Part shown: piece after piece, positions 46,401-54,197 of the stretch | How positions within the stretch are numbered: the first letter of the stretch is position 1 | How the letters are laid out: each line of letters starts with the position of its first letter | Assembly (NCBI GenBank): GCA_964522665.1 | Contig: CAZFVY010000021.1 | Coordinates: forward strand, 1-64,000 | Direction: 5' to 3' | Length of the DNA stretch: 64,000 nt | DNA from: CAZFVY01 sp964522665 | GTDB lineage: Bacteria; Verrucomicrobiota; Verrucomicrobiia; Limisphaerales; CAZFVY01 | The notes under the pieces: generated by a model | Told to the model about the DNA's origin: nothing | What the model saw: only the letters and a program-made list of their open reading frames with translations | The model's database searches: none | Position numbers and translations under genes: made by a program

Positions 46401-47437
46401 ACGTAGTCAACGCCACCCACGGCGGTTCCCGTAATCCGATACGGAATCACCAGAGCGCTATTCGTGGCGTCCGTTCGGTAAACGGTAAACGTTCCCAAAT
46501 CCGTCGCCGTCGCCCCCGCGACGGGCCGAGTGGCGGTTGGGTCGGTCGCGACGAGATTGACCGTCGGATAATCCTGAGCTGGCGCGCCCAGAATCGTTAC
46601 CACGGCTTCGCTGGGAGACCCGATCTGGTACAGAGCATTGGTGGTCAAATCCAGGACGACCGTTTCCTCCTGCAGGTGATTGGCGCGCGGTTCCAGAATC
46701 ACTGACGTGTTATGTGAGCCGGCCGGTATGACGACCGAATTCCCGTTCGGGGCGCCTGGCAGTTCATAATCGACGTTATTGGTCGCGGTCCCGGAAAGTC
46801 GAAATCTTACCGTAAGTGACCCGAATGTGTCTCCCGTTCGGCTGAATGTGACAAGGGCGGTAGATGGGCCTACTACGCTCGCGGTGGGATCCGTGGCGAC
46901 GACCGTGACGATGGGAAAACCGTTCGACAGTGAGCTTGATTCGGTGACGTTGATATTCACCGGGGAGGAAGTGGCCGTTAACCCAAGGCTGCTAAGCGCG
47001 CGGGCCGTGAGCGCGTATTGCCCCGGCGACGGCGTGGCCCAAGCGAGCTGAAAAGGGTTCACCGGAGCGGCGCTCGTCGGATTGTTGGTCGTCACGCCCA
47101 AGCTATGGTCGTTGGCGAAGAATTCGACCGTGTGAACAAAGCCTTGGAGAACCGACGCCTGCGCGGCAATTTGTATCTCGCCCGGCGCCTTGAAGACCGC
47201 GCCATTCGTCGGGCTGGTGACGGCGACCGAGATTAATTGAAGTGGCGCCACGAAGATCGGGCCCGGAACGGGAAGGGGACTTGGACCGGGCGAGATGATA
47301 ATGGGATCGAGCGGCGGCAAGAACGGGTTGGTCGGTTCACCGCCCCCACCTAACGCGCCAAGCGCCGGAAGGGCGACCGCCAGGGTGACTCCGATCCTAC
47401 GAAGAAACCCGTTCTTAATCCTAAAAACTATTCTCAT
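43493..47437 (-). CDS. Giant secreted protein with Calx-beta, RCC1 and Ig-like repeats
   Basis: Starting at ATG 47437, the protein is 1314 aa with a hydrophobic signal (ITLAVALPALGALG-like, about residues 12-30). It carries one Ig-like module (TSPTNGAVF) and three Calx-beta modules (e.g. VTFSRTGDTFGSLTVRFRLSG, then ATNNVDYE). Six RCC1-type blades follow (GQLYAWGSNQSGELGTGD and related WG segments). Two more Ig-like modules (NPTNGAIFPEH) and a last Calx-beta-like module precede the C-terminal module IVEIDASTDFLNW...RFYRLHGER. The last is shared with three other exported proteins in the window. Calx-beta and Ig repeats are common in adhesins; a beta-propeller inside is unusual. Function is unknown; surface binding is likely. 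Confidence 0.75.
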   Translation of the reverse strand: MRIVFRIKNGFLRRIGVTLAVALPALGALGGGGEPTNPFLPPLDPIIISPGPSPLPVPGPIFVAPLQLISVAVTSPTNGAVFKAPGEIQIAAQASVLQGFVHTVEFFANDHSLGVTTNNPTSAAPVNPFQLAWATPSPGQYALTARALSSLGLTATSSPVNINVTESSSLSNGFPIVTVVATDPTASVVGPSTALVTFSRTGDTFGSLTVRFRLSGTATNNVDYELPGAPNGNSVVIPAGSHNTSVILEPRANHLQEETVVLDLTTNALYQIGSPSEAVVTILGAPAQDYPTVNLVATDPTATRPVAGATATDLGTFTVYRTDATNSALVIPYRITGTAVGGVDYVAVSGSLSIGKGVLSKTITVQPLPGAGNGDSRTVSLTLLPSTCELNVLPPGPGCYRLGPTNSATVTILFPPAAPGRPTLDIVATDPSASRPPTGGVATDTGVFTIYRHGDTNAELSIRFSVGGSAVNGVDYTALPVTITMPRGMVTATLTVAPHAAGPNTGPATVTVTLLPAVCPQDIVPLPPTCYLVGSTNSATVNISASTNLPPPSATWPALGVEPTALGMFVIDGKGQLYAWGSNQSGELGTGDKVDRAYPTPILIPAGDTWTTVSSTAWNGLTGEPQTFGIDGRGRLWGWGGNDGGLLGTPTGNSSRPPTPALINPLPNGVTGWISVVTGHYGTYAIASDGRLFGWGHNGPTLGTGDQIVHASPTPVVTPGGLTGWKAITAASEYSRMAIGADDQLYSWGLATNGQIRAIPERVAPPDGVTAWLAVASETSNVVALANTGLIYSWNSDINHPIHVPLPEGVSGWRSVDAAQGLGWALSTDGELYRWPLGIVPMLPVSVPFPDGVTNWTAFAAAGGRQLAIGSDCNLYAWGSDSDGYLGLYCTPQQLASNSIVQLPTLVNLPNLCTGAARSPTVTVTSPSNLSVFSPHETVQITTAICDPAATIASVRFYLDGQIIGARTSVPYSWELTNPPAGEHELRVSAVTPGGTVFSSAITISVIAIGPLVPQVTITNPTNGAIFPEHANILITANATSGHSIIRADFYSGEQLLGTKLTAPYTLIWSNVLAGNYTLTAESTDALGVRGGSAPVNISVRAAILPTVSVSAAVQSIPVSGTNSGAFLISRSGDTSLPLTVAYALGGTTVNGVGYEHLPGTVTIPPGSTLASVVVKPIRTAVLPRIATVILSLPPPNCDVPGLVSPGCYRVGASNSATIYLFNLAGIRPTSGGSELTTSSIPLATSLSALVAPDGRTLLGLTGTPDQIVEIDASTDFLNWDTLAVLTNVTGTTLLADPSAGQFGYRFYRLHGER

Positions 47438-47784
47438 AGTGACTCGCTCTCGTTGGGTTAATCCACGCCCGCTGGAACTGTTAGCGAGATTCGTGCCAAA
47501 GCGGAGCGCCGCCGGCGATTGCGCCGCCGCCCAAACTTGCATGGCAAAGCTCGTGTTTGGTTTTCAAGTCGCTTGGTTGTGACGATTCGACTCTAAACCC
47601 TGTCGCGAGTTACGGCAAGCGGGAGCCCGCTTCCCGGTCTTCCGCGGCAACCGCGAAAATGGGAATCGCTCGCCGAGAATCGGTCTGGATCGCCTGGCCG
47701 CTGGCGGCAAGCGCCGGGAGGCGAGACCGAGATTTGGCTTCTATTTCCCGAGTCTAGCGGGCCATTATCTCGGGGGTGAATCCG
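47438..47784. other. Divergent intergenic region without a supported gene
   Basis: The region lies between the giant secreted protein gene (minus) and the SDR gene (plus). It holds AAGCGGG/CCCGCTT (about 47618-47635) and a longer ATCGGTCT...AGACCGAGAT symmetry around 47680-47732. No coding frame or clear promoter pair is visible. Confidence 0.4.
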
Positions 47785-48594
47785 ATGGCATTAATAACCG
47801 GCGGCTCGCGTGGCATTGGCCGTGGGATCGCGCTGGAATTGGCCGGGATTGGCTGGGATTTGACGCTCAACTTCGTAACTCACCGTCAAGCGGCGCAGTC
47901 CACCGCGACTGATTGTCTGGCCCGCGCGCGAGAAGCCGGGCGCGAAATTCGCGTCGAAATCTGTCAGGCGGATGTGTCGGAAACGGCCGGCCGACGCAAT
48001 CTGCTTGAGTTCGCGCGCGACAAGTTTCCCCGGCTTGACCTCCTGGTGAACAACGCCGGCGTGGCGCCCGAGTCGCGCGTCGATTTGCTCGAAGCGGGTG
48101 AGGAAAGTTTCGATCGCTTGATGAAGATCAACGTCAAAGGTCCGTATTTTCTCACGCAGGGCGCGGTCAAATGGATGCTCGGGTCAAGAGCGCCAAAGCG
48201 CGGACGGGGAGGAAAACGCCTTCCGGCGCCGGCCGCGACGCCTAAGATTGTAACGATTACCTCCATCAGTTCCTATACCGCGTCGGTTAACCGTGGCGAT
48301 TATTGCGTCGCGAAGGCGGCGCTCTCGATGTTGACGCCCCTTTTCGCCGCGCGCTTGGCCGAGTTTGGCATCCAAGTCTATGAAATTCGCCCCGGCATTA
48401 TCGCGACCGACATGACCGCCCCGGTGAAAGCGAAGTACGACCGTTTGATTCGCGGTGGCTTGACCCCGATCAAACGGTGGGGCGCGCCGGCGGACGTCGG
48501 GCGCGCGGTGGTGGCGATCGCTCAAGACCAGTTTCCCTTCAGCACCGGCGAGGTTTTCAACGTGGATGGCGGGTTCCATCTGCGCCGCCTATAG
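47785..48594 (+). CDS. Short-chain dehydrogenase/reductase, FabG-like
   Basis: The preferred ATG at 47785 begins MALITGGSRGIGRGIALELA, with GGGGGTGA five nucleotides upstream; a GTG at 47776 would add three residues. The cofactor motif is GGSRGIGR, then NNAGV, catalytic Ser in SISSYTAS, and Tyr-Lys in DYCVAKAAL. An insertion (RAPKRGRGGKRLPAPAAT) before the Ser strand is longer than in FabG. The C-terminus is VDGGFHLRR. It lies 39 bp before a GH88-type gene and then an OYE-family gene, so it probably acts on sugars or related carbonyl compounds rather than fatty acids. Confidence 0.8.
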   Translation: MALITGGSRGIGRGIALELAGIGWDLTLNFVTHRQAAQSTATDCLARAREAGREIRVEICQADVSETAGRRNLLEFARDKFPRLDLLVNNAGVAPESRVDLLEAGEESFDRLMKINVKGPYFLTQGAVKWMLGSRAPKRGRGGKRLPAPAATPKIVTITSISSYTASVNRGDYCVAKAALSMLTPLFAARLAEFGIQVYEIRPGIIATDMTAPVKAKYDRLIRGGLTPIKRWGAPADVGRAVVAIAQDQFPFSTGEVFNVDGGFHLRRL

Positions 48595-48633
48595 CTCCCG
48601 CGCGCTGACGCGCGGACAATTGTCGAATTCAAG

Positions 48634-50022
48634 ATGGCTATTCTCATCGACCCTCGGTTGACGCCCGTCTCGCTGCGGCCGAAGCTCGAGCGCGTCTTTG
48701 AACTCTCGGCGCGGAAAATCACCGCGCTGGAAAAAACCTGGAAACCGTCGGCGGGCGCCCCCGTTTTCACCGTGCGCGGCAAATACACGAGCCGGGGCTG
48801 GACCGAATGGACGCAAGGCTTCCAGTTTGGCGCGGCTTTGCTGCAGTTCGACGCCACCGGCGAACGGTGTTTTCTGGATCGTGGTCGAACCGCCATCGTC
48901 CGCTTCATGGCGAGTCACGTTTCGCACATGGGCGTGCATGACCACGGGTTCAATAACGTTTCAACCTACGGGAATTTGCTGCGGCTGATGCGCGAGGGCC
49001 GGATTCCGCCGAACGATTGGGAACGAGAGTTTTACGAGTTGGCGTTGAAGGTATCCGGCGCCGTGCAAGCGGCCCGCTGGACGTCGCTCGGCGGGGAGCG
49101 GGGCTATATTTACTCGTTCAACGGTCCGCATTCGCTTTTCTTGGACACGCTCCGTTCCCTTCGTTCGCTGGCGCTCGCGCACCAACTTGGCCACGTGCTT
49201 TTGGGCGAGCGTGATCGCCGCATCTCTCTCCTGGTGCGTTTGGTTGAACATATTCGGACCACGGTGGAATACGGCGTCTATTTTGGGGAAGGCCGGGACG
49301 GGTATGACGTGCGGGGACGCACGGCGCACGAAAGCATTTTCAACGTCAATGATGGCGGCTATCGTTGCCCCAATTCCCAGCAAGGCTACTCACCGTTTAC
49401 GACTTGGACGCGCGGCCTGGCGTGGACCATCTTGGGGCTCGCGGAACAGTTGGAATACCTGCACATGCTTGCCGAGGCCGACCTTCGTTCCTGCGGCGGC
49501 CGTTCGGCGGTCCTCGGAATGCTACTCAAAGGCGCGACGGCGACGGCGGATTTCTACCTCACGCATACCCCGACCTGCGGCGTGCCCATGTGGGATACCG
49601 GCGCTCCCAACTTGTACCGCCTCGGCGATTACCTCACTCGCCCAGCCGACCCCTTTAATCCGTGGGAGCCGGTCGATAGCTCCGCCGCGGCCATCGCCGC
49701 CCAGGGATTGTTCCGGCTCGGACGGTATCTTTCGGCGCGCGGCGACGTGAAGTCTGGCGCTCGCTACCGTCAGGCCGCGCTTACGGTCTCTAATACGCTC
49801 TATTCCGAACTGTATCTTTCCCGCGCGCCCCGGCATCAGGGCTTGCTGCTCCATTCGGTTTACCATCGGCCGAATGGCTGGGATTACATCCCGCGGGGAC
49901 AGTCCGTTCCGAACGGAGAAAGCTCGATGTGGGGTGACTACCATGCGCTTGAACTGGCGCTGCTATTGCTGCGGGAAGCCAAAGGGGAGAGCTATCTTAC
50001 CTTCTTCGGAGTTGGTAAATGA
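48634..50022 (+). CDS. Glycoside hydrolase family 88-like (unsaturated glucuronyl hydrolase-like) protein
   Basis: The 462-aa alpha/alpha-barrel protein resembles GH88 unsaturated glucuronyl hydrolases: HMGVHDHGFNNVSTYGNLLRL (the D-H/L-G-F segment holding a catalytic Asp), ESIFNVNDGGYRCPNSQQGYSP (second Asp region, NVND), and TTWTRGLAWTILGLAEQ. GH88 enzymes hydrate the double bond of uronic acids left by polysaccharide lyases. No signal peptide is visible, so it should act in the cytoplasm on imported oligosaccharides. It sits between SDR and OYE genes in a likely three-gene group (gap to the next start 48 bp). The exact substrate is not deducible. Confidence 0.78.
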   Translation: MAILIDPRLTPVSLRPKLERVFELSARKITALEKTWKPSAGAPVFTVRGKYTSRGWTEWTQGFQFGAALLQFDATGERCFLDRGRTAIVRFMASHVSHMGVHDHGFNNVSTYGNLLRLMREGRIPPNDWEREFYELALKVSGAVQAARWTSLGGERGYIYSFNGPHSLFLDTLRSLRSLALAHQLGHVLLGERDRRISLLVRLVEHIRTTVEYGVYFGEGRDGYDVRGRTAHESIFNVNDGGYRCPNSQQGYSPFTTWTRGLAWTILGLAEQLEYLHMLAEADLRSCGGRSAVLGMLLKGATATADFYLTHTPTCGVPMWDTGAPNLYRLGDYLTRPADPFNPWEPVDSSAAAIAAQGLFRLGRYLSARGDVKSGARYRQAALTVSNTLYSELYLSRAPRHQGLLLHSVYHRPNGWDYIPRGQSVPNGESSMWGDYHALELALLLLREAKGESYLTFFGVGK

Positions 50023-50070
50023 CTCGCGTTGCGTTCTCGCCATCGTTCCAAAGGTAAACGCTCAAATTCT

Positions 50071-51558
50071 ATGGCCGAGCCTTTCAAATTGACCCGCATT
50101 CCAACTCTGAAGACGCCGGCCGATTTTCGCCGATATCTTAGCGCGTTGGGACTGCAATTGCCCTGCGACGACGCGATTGTGCCATACCCGGCGTCACCTC
50201 TGTCGCAACCGGTCACCAGCCCAATTATCAACGGCAAGCGGATCGGGAATCGTTACGCCGTCCAGCCGATGGAAGGTTGGGACGGGACAACCTCCGGCGG
50301 GATCACGGAGGAAATGCTGCGGCGCTGGCGCCGATTCGGTGAGAGCGGCGCGAAGTTGATTTACGGCGGCGAGGCCATGGCCGTGCGACCGGACGGCCGA
50401 GCCAACCCGCGGCAGTTGATCATTTCCGCGGAGAACCAAGCGGCGCTGGCTCAACTTCGCGAGGCGCTCGTCGCCGCGCATCGCGCGCGTTACGGCGGGG
50501 CTGATGACCTGGTAATCGGTTTTCAACTCACTCATTCGGGACGATTTTGCAAACCGAACGATCCGCATCGATTGGAACCTAAGGTCGCCTTCCGCCACCC
50601 GTTGCTAGATCGCAAATTCCAGGTTACCAGCGATGAGCAGATCTGGCGTGACGACGAGATTGAAGTCCTGGTCGGCGATTACGTAAGAGCCGCCCGAGTG
50701 GCGGCGGCGGTTGGCGCTGACTTCGTCGATATCAAGCACTGTCACGGGTATTTGCTGCACGAATTCCTGGCTGCCTTCACGCGCCCCGGGAAATACGGCG
50801 GGTCGTTCGAGAATCGGACCCGTGTTCTGCGTGAAATCGTGGCGGGGATTCGCGCCGACGGAAATGCGATCGAAATCGGAGTTCGTCTTAGCGCCTTCGA
50901 TTTCGTGCCGTTTCGCCCCGATCCGTCGGCTTCGCGTCCCGGGAAACCCGGGCCGGGCGTGCCCGAGGATTACTCGGAATGTTTGCCATACCGCTACGGA
51001 TTCGGCGTCAACCCGGATCAGCCAACCGAATATGACCTGAGTGAGCCTCTGCAGTTCATCACGCTTTGCGCCAGCCTCGGGGTGAAATTACTGAATTTCA
51101 CGGCCGGTTCACCCTACTACAATCCGCATATTCAACGGCCCGCGGCATACCCGCCGTCGGATGGCTATCAGCCCGCGCACGACCCGTTGATCGACGTCGT
51201 TCGGCAAATTGACGTCGTGCGCCAACTCAAGGCGAGGACGCCACCGGGACTGGTGGTCATTGGTTCCGCCTATAGCTACCTTCAGGAATACCTACCGCTG
51301 GTGGCGCAGGCCCTGGTGCGCGAGGGGTGGACCGATATCGTCGGTTTGGGCCGCATGACCCTCTCGTACCCCTCCATCTTGAGCGATGCCGTGGAGCAGG
51401 GGACGATCAGCAACCGACCTATCTGCCGGACCTTCAGCGACTGCACGACAGCTCCGCGGAACGGGTTGATCAGCGGCTGTTATCCCCTCGACCGTTTCTA
51501 CGCTGACAAACCCGAGGCGCAGCAACTGAAGCAGCTAAAAAAGCCCTCAAATGTCTAA
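50071..51558 (+). CDS. Old yellow enzyme-like NADH:flavin oxidoreductase
   Basis: The ATG at 50071 (MAEPFKLTRIPTLKT) gives 495 aa; an upstream ATG at 50029 adds 14 unrelated residues. The TIM-barrel pattern of the family is visible: NRYAVQPMEGWDGTTSGG near the N-terminus, GFQLTHSGRFCKP, GADFVDIKHCHGYLLHEFLAAF-RPGKYGGSFENRTR (substrate His pair replaced here by His-Cys-His), and VGLGRMTLSYP near the C-terminus. FMN binding is expected. It is the last gene of the SDR-GH88-OYE group, so it may reduce an enone formed from sugar acids; this is inference. Confidence 0.8.
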   Translation: MAEPFKLTRIPTLKTPADFRRYLSALGLQLPCDDAIVPYPASPLSQPVTSPIINGKRIGNRYAVQPMEGWDGTTSGGITEEMLRRWRRFGESGAKLIYGGEAMAVRPDGRANPRQLIISAENQAALAQLREALVAAHRARYGGADDLVIGFQLTHSGRFCKPNDPHRLEPKVAFRHPLLDRKFQVTSDEQIWRDDEIEVLVGDYVRAARVAAAVGADFVDIKHCHGYLLHEFLAAFTRPGKYGGSFENRTRVLREIVAGIRADGNAIEIGVRLSAFDFVPFRPDPSASRPGKPGPGVPEDYSECLPYRYGFGVNPDQPTEYDLSEPLQFITLCASLGVKLLNFTAGSPYYNPHIQRPAAYPPSDGYQPAHDPLIDVVRQIDVVRQLKARTPPGLVVIGSAYSYLQEYLPLVAQALVREGWTDIVGLGRMTLSYPSILSDAVEQGTISNRPICRTFSDCTTAPRNGLISGCYPLDRFYADKPEAQQLKQLKKPSNV

Positions 51559-51594
51559 CCGTCGCGCCACCGAGGGGGCCGGGTCAGACGAAGC

Positions 51595-52371
51595 CTAGAA
51601 ATGCGCGGTAAGGTTTAGCTCGTTCAATTGCACGTTGGTCGCGTTTGGCCCGTGGCCCAGATCGAGACGCCAGTAAAGGTCGTGCGTTTCGCCGGCGCGC
51701 GACCCGGCCCCGAAAGCGATCACGGTATAGTTGGTAATCGGCGAGACCGCGAAGCTGAAATTGCCGTTCGTGTCGATGGTTCCCCGCGCTGCGATCGCCG
51801 GGTATTTGAAATTAAAGTAACTCTCCCGCGGGGAAAATTGGGAGGTGTTGAGAAGCTGCTTGTTCTGCTCGCTGACGCCGTCGGGCGCCTTTTCGAGAAT
51901 ACTGTCGTACTCGGCCTTCAGTTTTGCGGAGCGCGTGCGGACCGCCGCGGGTATCCTCGAGAGGTTGACGATTTCACGCATGGCCGCGTCGTTCCACCCG
52001 TACTTTTTCTGCAATCCCTCCAAAACGTCAGCCTTCATCATGTAGGGTTTCTCCGCGAAGACGAGCGAGTACCCGTAGCGCGTTAGCTGATCATCTATTT
52101 GATCAAGGCGTTGTTTCATCGCTTTGAGCTTCTCGACGCCGGCGTCAATCTTCGACATCGTGGCATCAAGCTGGGCGTTCCGCTGGGCGTCCAGCGTGGC
52201 CAAATAGGGCGAAACAACCTCCGTCGCGGCCAGCAGCACGTTAAAGCCGCGAAGCTCGACCGGTTTGCCGTCCCCGTCTTTGACTTGGATTTGGCCGGTA
52301 ATTTGACGCGGTTTCGGCGCGCAGCCGAGCGCTCCGACTACCAACACGATCCCCACCAACAATGATTTCAC
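51595..52371 (-). CDS. Lipoprotein of unknown function
   Basis: The 258-aa protein has a lipoprotein signal VVGALGC (lipobox Cys17). A GTG start at 52371 is preceded by the strong RBS GGGAGG. A hydrophobic-periodic stretch (QLDATMSKIDAGVEKLKAMKQRLDQIDDQL) near residues 65-100 is a predicted coiled coil, followed by a beta-rich C-terminal half. I do not recognise a family. It starts 12 bp after the S24/XRE regulator on the same strand, so the two are one transcript and the regulator probably controls its amount. It might respond to envelope state; no direct evidence. Confidence 0.65.
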   Translation of the reverse strand: MKSLLVGIVLVVGALGCAPKPRQITGQIQVKDGDGKPVELRGFNVLLAATEVVSPYLATLDAQRNAQLDATMSKIDAGVEKLKAMKQRLDQIDDQLTRYGYSLVFAEKPYMMKADVLEGLQKKYGWNDAAMREIVNLSRIPAAVRTRSAKLKAEYDSILEKAPDGVSEQNKQLLNTSQFSPRESYFNFKYPAIAARGTIDTNGNFSFAVSPITNYTVIAFGAGSRAGETHDLYWRLDLGHGPNATNVQLNELNLTAHF

Positions 52372-52383
52372 TCTACCTCCCTT

Positions 52384-53070
52384 TTAGTTGTCACCCGCTT
52401 TCCGCAGTTTGCGAACCACGCGTTCCAACGGATGAATAAATCGAAACTCCGCCCGATCGAATTCCAGGCGCGGGTACGCCGGGTTGTAGCTGGTCAGCGC
52501 CACGATGCGCTCCGCCTTGCCGGTCCGATGAAAGAGCCGCAGATAAACGTCACCCGCCGGCTGGGTTACGGCCAGCACGATGTCGCCGTTGCGCGCCTCG
52601 CGATGCGGGAGGAGGACCACCCGGTCGCTGGGCTTGATCTCCGGATGCATGGAGTCGCCTTCCACGATCAAACCGTAGGCGCCCGGGTCGGCGCTTTCAC
52701 ACTCGATGTACTCGCTCGAAGGCTGCTCGGTTTCTCCCGGAATCCCGCCGCGCAGGAGCCGGCTCCAGTGGTAAACCGGCACCCGCCGAGCGGCGCCAGG
52801 ACCGGGCCAAGGCGGCGCCGCTTCGTTTAGCTCCCACGGACTCGCGGCCGCGGATCTCCCCAGCAACGTATCGAGCGAGACACCGAGAAATTCGCTCGCC
52901 TTGCGTAAATTTTTCGCTCCGGGAGCGTGCTTTCCCTCCTCCCAGTATTGCAACATGCGCAGGGAGACGCCGAGCTTCGTCGCGAGCTCCTCCTGGTTGA
53001 GCGATTTGGCGCGACGATAGTCGAGCAAGCGTTCGGAAAACGCGGCGATATTGATTTGAGCGGTTCTCAT
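52384..53070 (-). CDS. XRE/S24-type transcriptional regulator, catalytic Lys missing
   Basis: Starting at ATG 53070, the protein is 228 aa. Residues 12-70 form an XRE-type HTH (RRAKSLNQEELATKLGVSLRMLQYWEEGK). Residues about 95-215 are an S24 (LexA/CI-like) domain with GDSMHPEIKPSDRVVLLP holding Ser140. In LexA a Lys precedes the Arg-Leu of VKRL; here the aligned residue in VYLRLF is Leu177, and the usual Ala-Gly cleavage site is replaced by RLLRGG (about residues 104-109). It is therefore probably a dimerising, non-self-cleaving repressor. Upstream ACGCAAT half-sites suggest autoregulation. It is first in a two-gene unit with the lipoprotein. Confidence 0.75.
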   Translation of the reverse strand: MRTAQINIAAFSERLLDYRRAKSLNQEELATKLGVSLRMLQYWEEGKHAPGAKNLRKASEFLGVSLDTLLGRSAAASPWELNEAAPPWPGPGAARRVPVYHWSRLLRGGIPGETEQPSSEYIECESADPGAYGLIVEGDSMHPEIKPSDRVVLLPHREARNGDIVLAVTQPAGDVYLRLFHRTGKAERIVALTSYNPAYPRLEFDRAEFRFIHPLERVVRKLRKAGDN

Positions 53071-53078
53071 CTTTTCTG

Positions 53079-53134
53079 ACGCAATGAATTGCGTAGCGTT
53101 CGCAGAATACGCAATTAAGGCGCAATGACGCAAG
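53079..53134. promoter_or_regulatory. Operator cluster and promoter of the S24 regulator
   Basis: ACGCAAT-GA-ATTGCGT (53079-53094) is a perfect two-fold site. Further half-sites are ACGCAAT (53109-53115), GCGCAAT (53120-53126) and ACGCAAG (53128-53134). On the minus strand the same stretch contains a -35-like TTGCGT and a -10-like TATTCT 18 nt apart. Repressor bound here would block its own gene. Also TGCGTA (53090-53095) and TACGCA (53108-53113) are complementary. Confidence 0.55.
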
Positions 53135-53273
53135 TAAAAAAATGACTCGATTTTCCACTCTCTGGGTGAGAGGAAGCGGGAACCGCCAGGGGCGGTGGGT
53201 CGAAACGGGTTTCCTCGTCCGCGCCACCAACTTTGCACTTTGAACTTGGGAACGGGAAACCTATAACCGGCGC

Positions 53274-54197
53274 GTGTCTGTTATCCATTCCACGCCGATC
53301 GGCGGCGCCACGCGCTTTTGCGCGGTGTTTGGCCATCCGGTCCGGCACTCCGCGTCGCCGGCCATGCAGAACGCCGGGCTGGCGGCGTTGGGCCTGGATT
53401 GGCGCTACCTGGCGTTCGAAGTGATCCCCCCTAGTTTGTATTGGGCGATAGAAGGCGCCCGCGTGATGGGATTTGTCGGCTTGAACCTGACGTTGCCCCA
53501 TAAACTCGTGGCCATGGAACTGCTCGACGTCTTCGACGAATCGGCGCGGATTTGGGGCGCGGCGAACACGATCCGATTCGAGGCGCGCGACCGCCGGCGG
53601 CGCTGGCGGCCGGTGGCGGAGTGGACCGAGCCGGTGGCTGGCGTCGTGCGGGCGAAAGGTTTCAACACCGACGCCGACGGACTGCAGCAATCCCTGCGCG
53701 AAGATCTAGGACTGAAACTTTTGCGCGGGCTTGGGGTTTTAATCCTAGGCGCGGGCGGCGCGAGCCGGGTAGCGGCGCTTAAACTGGCGGCCGAAGGGGC
53801 CAGTCCGATCTACCTAGTCAATCGAACGGTCGCCAAGTCCGAGGCGCTGGCCGCGGAGATGCGCCGTCGTTTTCGGCGCGTGAAAGTCGTCGTGGGCTAC
53901 CCGACGGGCGAGGTGGATCTGCTCGTGAACGCGACGTCGGCCGGCTTGAAGGCGAATGATCCGCTGCCACTCGATGAAACAAAGTTCGCGTTCCGGCAGG
54001 CCCGTGCCGTCTATGATATGATCTATCGCCCCGCGGAAACGCCGCTGTTGGAAGCCGCCAAGGCGGCGGGCTGCCAGACGGCCAACGGCTTGGGGATGTT
54101 GCTGCACCAAGGCGCCAAGGCCCTTGAGATCTGGACGGGTCGCCCAGCGCCCGTGAAAGTGATGCGGGCGGCGCTCGAGAAAGCCATTTATGTTTGA
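53274..54197 (+). CDS. aroE: Shikimate dehydrogenase
   Basis: AroE reduces 3-dehydroshikimate with NADPH in aromatic amino acid synthesis. The 307-aa protein has FGHPVRHSASPAMQNAG (substrate Ser pair), GLNLTLPHK (catalytic Lys), GFNTDADG (catalytic Asp), then ILGAGGASRVAAL and NRTVAKSEAL for NADPH binding, VDLLVNATSAGL and a C-terminal GLGMLLHQGAKALEIWTG. The start is GTG at 53274. An extra Arg-rich loop (EARDRRRRWRPVAEWTEPV) is inserted near residues 100-125. Its last 8 bases overlap pilD, so translation is coupled with an otherwise unrelated gene. The aroC gene lies 4 kb away on the other strand. Confidence 0.95.
   Translation: MSVIHSTPIGGATRFCAVFGHPVRHSASPAMQNAGLAALGLDWRYLAFEVIPPSLYWAIEGARVMGFVGLNLTLPHKLVAMELLDVFDESARIWGAANTIRFEARDRRRRWRPVAEWTEPVAGVVRAKGFNTDADGLQQSLREDLGLKLLRGLGVLILGAGGASRVAALKLAAEGASPIYLVNRTVAKSEALAAEMRRRFRRVKVVVGYPTGEVDLLVNATSAGLKANDPLPLDETKFAFRQARAVYDMIYRPAETPLLEAAKAAGCQTANGLGMLLHQGAKALEIWTGRPAPVKVMRAALEKAIYV

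Noticed and set aside
53070..53238. 56-residue N-terminal extension of the S24 regulator
   Set aside because: It runs through the operator/promoter region and reads as Arg/Pro/Trp-rich filler; ATG 53070 directly before the HTH is preferred.
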